A stretch of DNA of 50,487 bases. Source: Nocardioides sp. (lineage in GTDB: Bacteria; Actinomycetota; Actinomycetes; Propionibacteriales; Nocardioidaceae). Shown here in pieces: positions 50,081 through 50,487 of this stretch. A program made the position numbers and the translations under genes. A model generated the notes under the pieces. That model did not search any database and had not been told where the DNA came from. It was given only the letters and a program-made list of their open reading frames with translations. Each line of letters starts with the position of its first letter. The first letter of the stretch is position 1. The DNA lies in NCBI RefSeq assembly GCF_025965415.1, contig NZ_JAOPWY010000020.1:1-50487 (forward strand), given 5' to 3'.

Positions 50081-50292
50081 GGTGGTCCAGCCATCTTCTC
50101 GGCGTACGAAGTGTGGCTCCGCCACCGCCGGCGGGAGTGTCGGGGGCTCCATGCGGTGGGGCGGTGGTCCAGCCACCTCTTCAGCGTGAGAAGTGTGGCT
50201 CCGCCACCGCCGGCGGGAGCGTCGGGGGCTCCATGCGGTGGGGCGGTGGTCCAGCCACCTCTTCAGCGTGAGAAGTGTGGCTCCACCACCGC
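50081..50292. repeat. 82-bp tandem repeat, 2.6 copies
   Basis: Units begin at 50081, 50163 and 50245 (partial). Each starts GGTGGTCCAGCCA and contains GAAGTGTGGCTCC(G/A)CCACC. Copies 2 and 3 match over their first 40 bases; copy 1 differs around 50094-50108. GGTGG-TCCAG-CCACC and GTGGC-TCC-GCCAC can form hairpins. It fills most of the gap between the GNAT gene and the gene ending at 50325. Confidence 0.9.
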
Positions 50293-50324
50293 TCCCCCAG
50301 GACTGGCGGAGGGGCGTACGGCGA

Positions 50325-50487
50325 TCAGGCGCTGCGGTGCCCGCGGCGCGAGGCGGCGTGGAGCGACTCGACCTCGGCGCGGAGCACGTCGATCTCGGCC
50401 TCGAGCTCGGCGACCGTGACGATCGCCTCCGCGGCGCGGGTCTCGGCGTCCTCGCGGCCGCGCTCGGCGGCGTCGCGACCGCGCTCG
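50325..50487 (-). CDS. C-terminal end of a coiled-coil protein (5' end outside window)
   Basis: About 53 residues are visible: a charged Arg/Asp/Glu/Ala-rich helix with DAAERGREDAETRAAEAI, then VAELEAEIDVLRAEVESLHAASRRGHRSA and the stop. The heptad-like Leu/Val/Ile spacing suggests a coiled coil. The start and any folded domain lie beyond the right edge, so no function can be given. Confidence 0.7.
   Translation of the reverse strand, partial: ERGRDAAERGREDAETRAAEAIVTVAELEAEIDVLRAEVESLHAASRRGHRSA

Overview
The window is a GC-rich (about 70%) chromosomal stretch of an actinobacterium, most likely Nocardioides or a close relative. This rests on strong G/C bias at third codon positions, frequent GTG starts, and core genes in the order known from other actinobacteria. 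Two blocks of conserved synteny are visible. The left block (1 to about 23.7 kb) has hemD-hemC-hemA-rex, a glutaredoxin, a HAD phosphatase, a BldN/RsbN-type sigma/anti-sigma pair, an acyltransferase, an epimerase-like SDR, ribosomal protein bS22, an excisionase-fold regulator, proC, a TIM-barrel protein and Ppx. It corresponds to the M. tuberculosis Rv0496-Rv0511 region and, from memory, to the S. coelicolor hemA-rex-bldN-rsbN-bdtA-proC region. The right block (25.4 to 39.2 kb) has radA-disA-membrane protein-mutY-clpC-lsr2-coaX-nadC-nadB-panD-panC-DUF2520 and corresponds to Rv3585-Rv3603c. No rRNA, tRNA, phage, transposase or CRISPR array was recognised.

Layout. 1-4235: tetrapyrrole synthesis under the redox repressor Rex, as four genes with 4-base stop/start overlaps. 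4.5-6.3 kb: acyl-CoA ligase and glutaredoxin-like protein. 6.5-9.6 kb: HAD-IB hydrolase, then an ECF sigma factor and its membrane anti-sigma. 9.6-15.4 kb: a minus-strand run of lipid acyltransferase, SDR, bS22, HTH, AcuC deacetylase, ProC and proline dehydrogenase. 15.5-21.5 kb: small membrane protein, ABC-2 exporter, haem peroxidase, TetR, sugar-phosphate-isomerase-like protein, Ppx/GppA. 21.5-24.8 kb: Cys-rich protein, VOC protein, methyltransferase, LacI regulator. 24.8-25.4 kb: a 624-bp non-coding region with several inverted repeats. 25.4-30.1 kb: DNA maintenance genes radA, disA and mutY. 30.4-39.2 kb: clpC, lsr2 and a panC-panD-nadB-nadC-coaX cofactor operon. 39.3-42.0 kb: MetNIQ methionine importer. 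42.2-45.4 kb: glycosyltransferase/sulfotransferase cluster. 45.4-48.9 kb: OpuC-type osmoprotectant importer. 49-50 kb: double-GNAT acetyltransferase, followed by tandem repeats and the C-terminus of a coiled-coil protein.

Main regulatory observations. (i) Many operon heads carry a TANNNT -10 hexamer 6-8 nt before the start codon, as expected for leaderless mRNAs. In the osmoprotectant importer two such genes diverge with only 3 bp between start codons, so each -10 box lies inside the opposite coding sequence. (ii) There is a near-perfect ClgR box upstream of clpC, a BldD-like palindrome upstream of the BldN-type sigma gene, and a Rex-like site upstream of rex. (iii) Convergent gene ends hold elaborate palindromes: a 40-bp near-palindrome after disA, two consecutive perfect palindromes after the osmoprotectant ATPase, and a 32-bp-period array that reverses direction between mutY and clpC. 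An 82-bp tandem repeat lies upstream of the GNAT gene.
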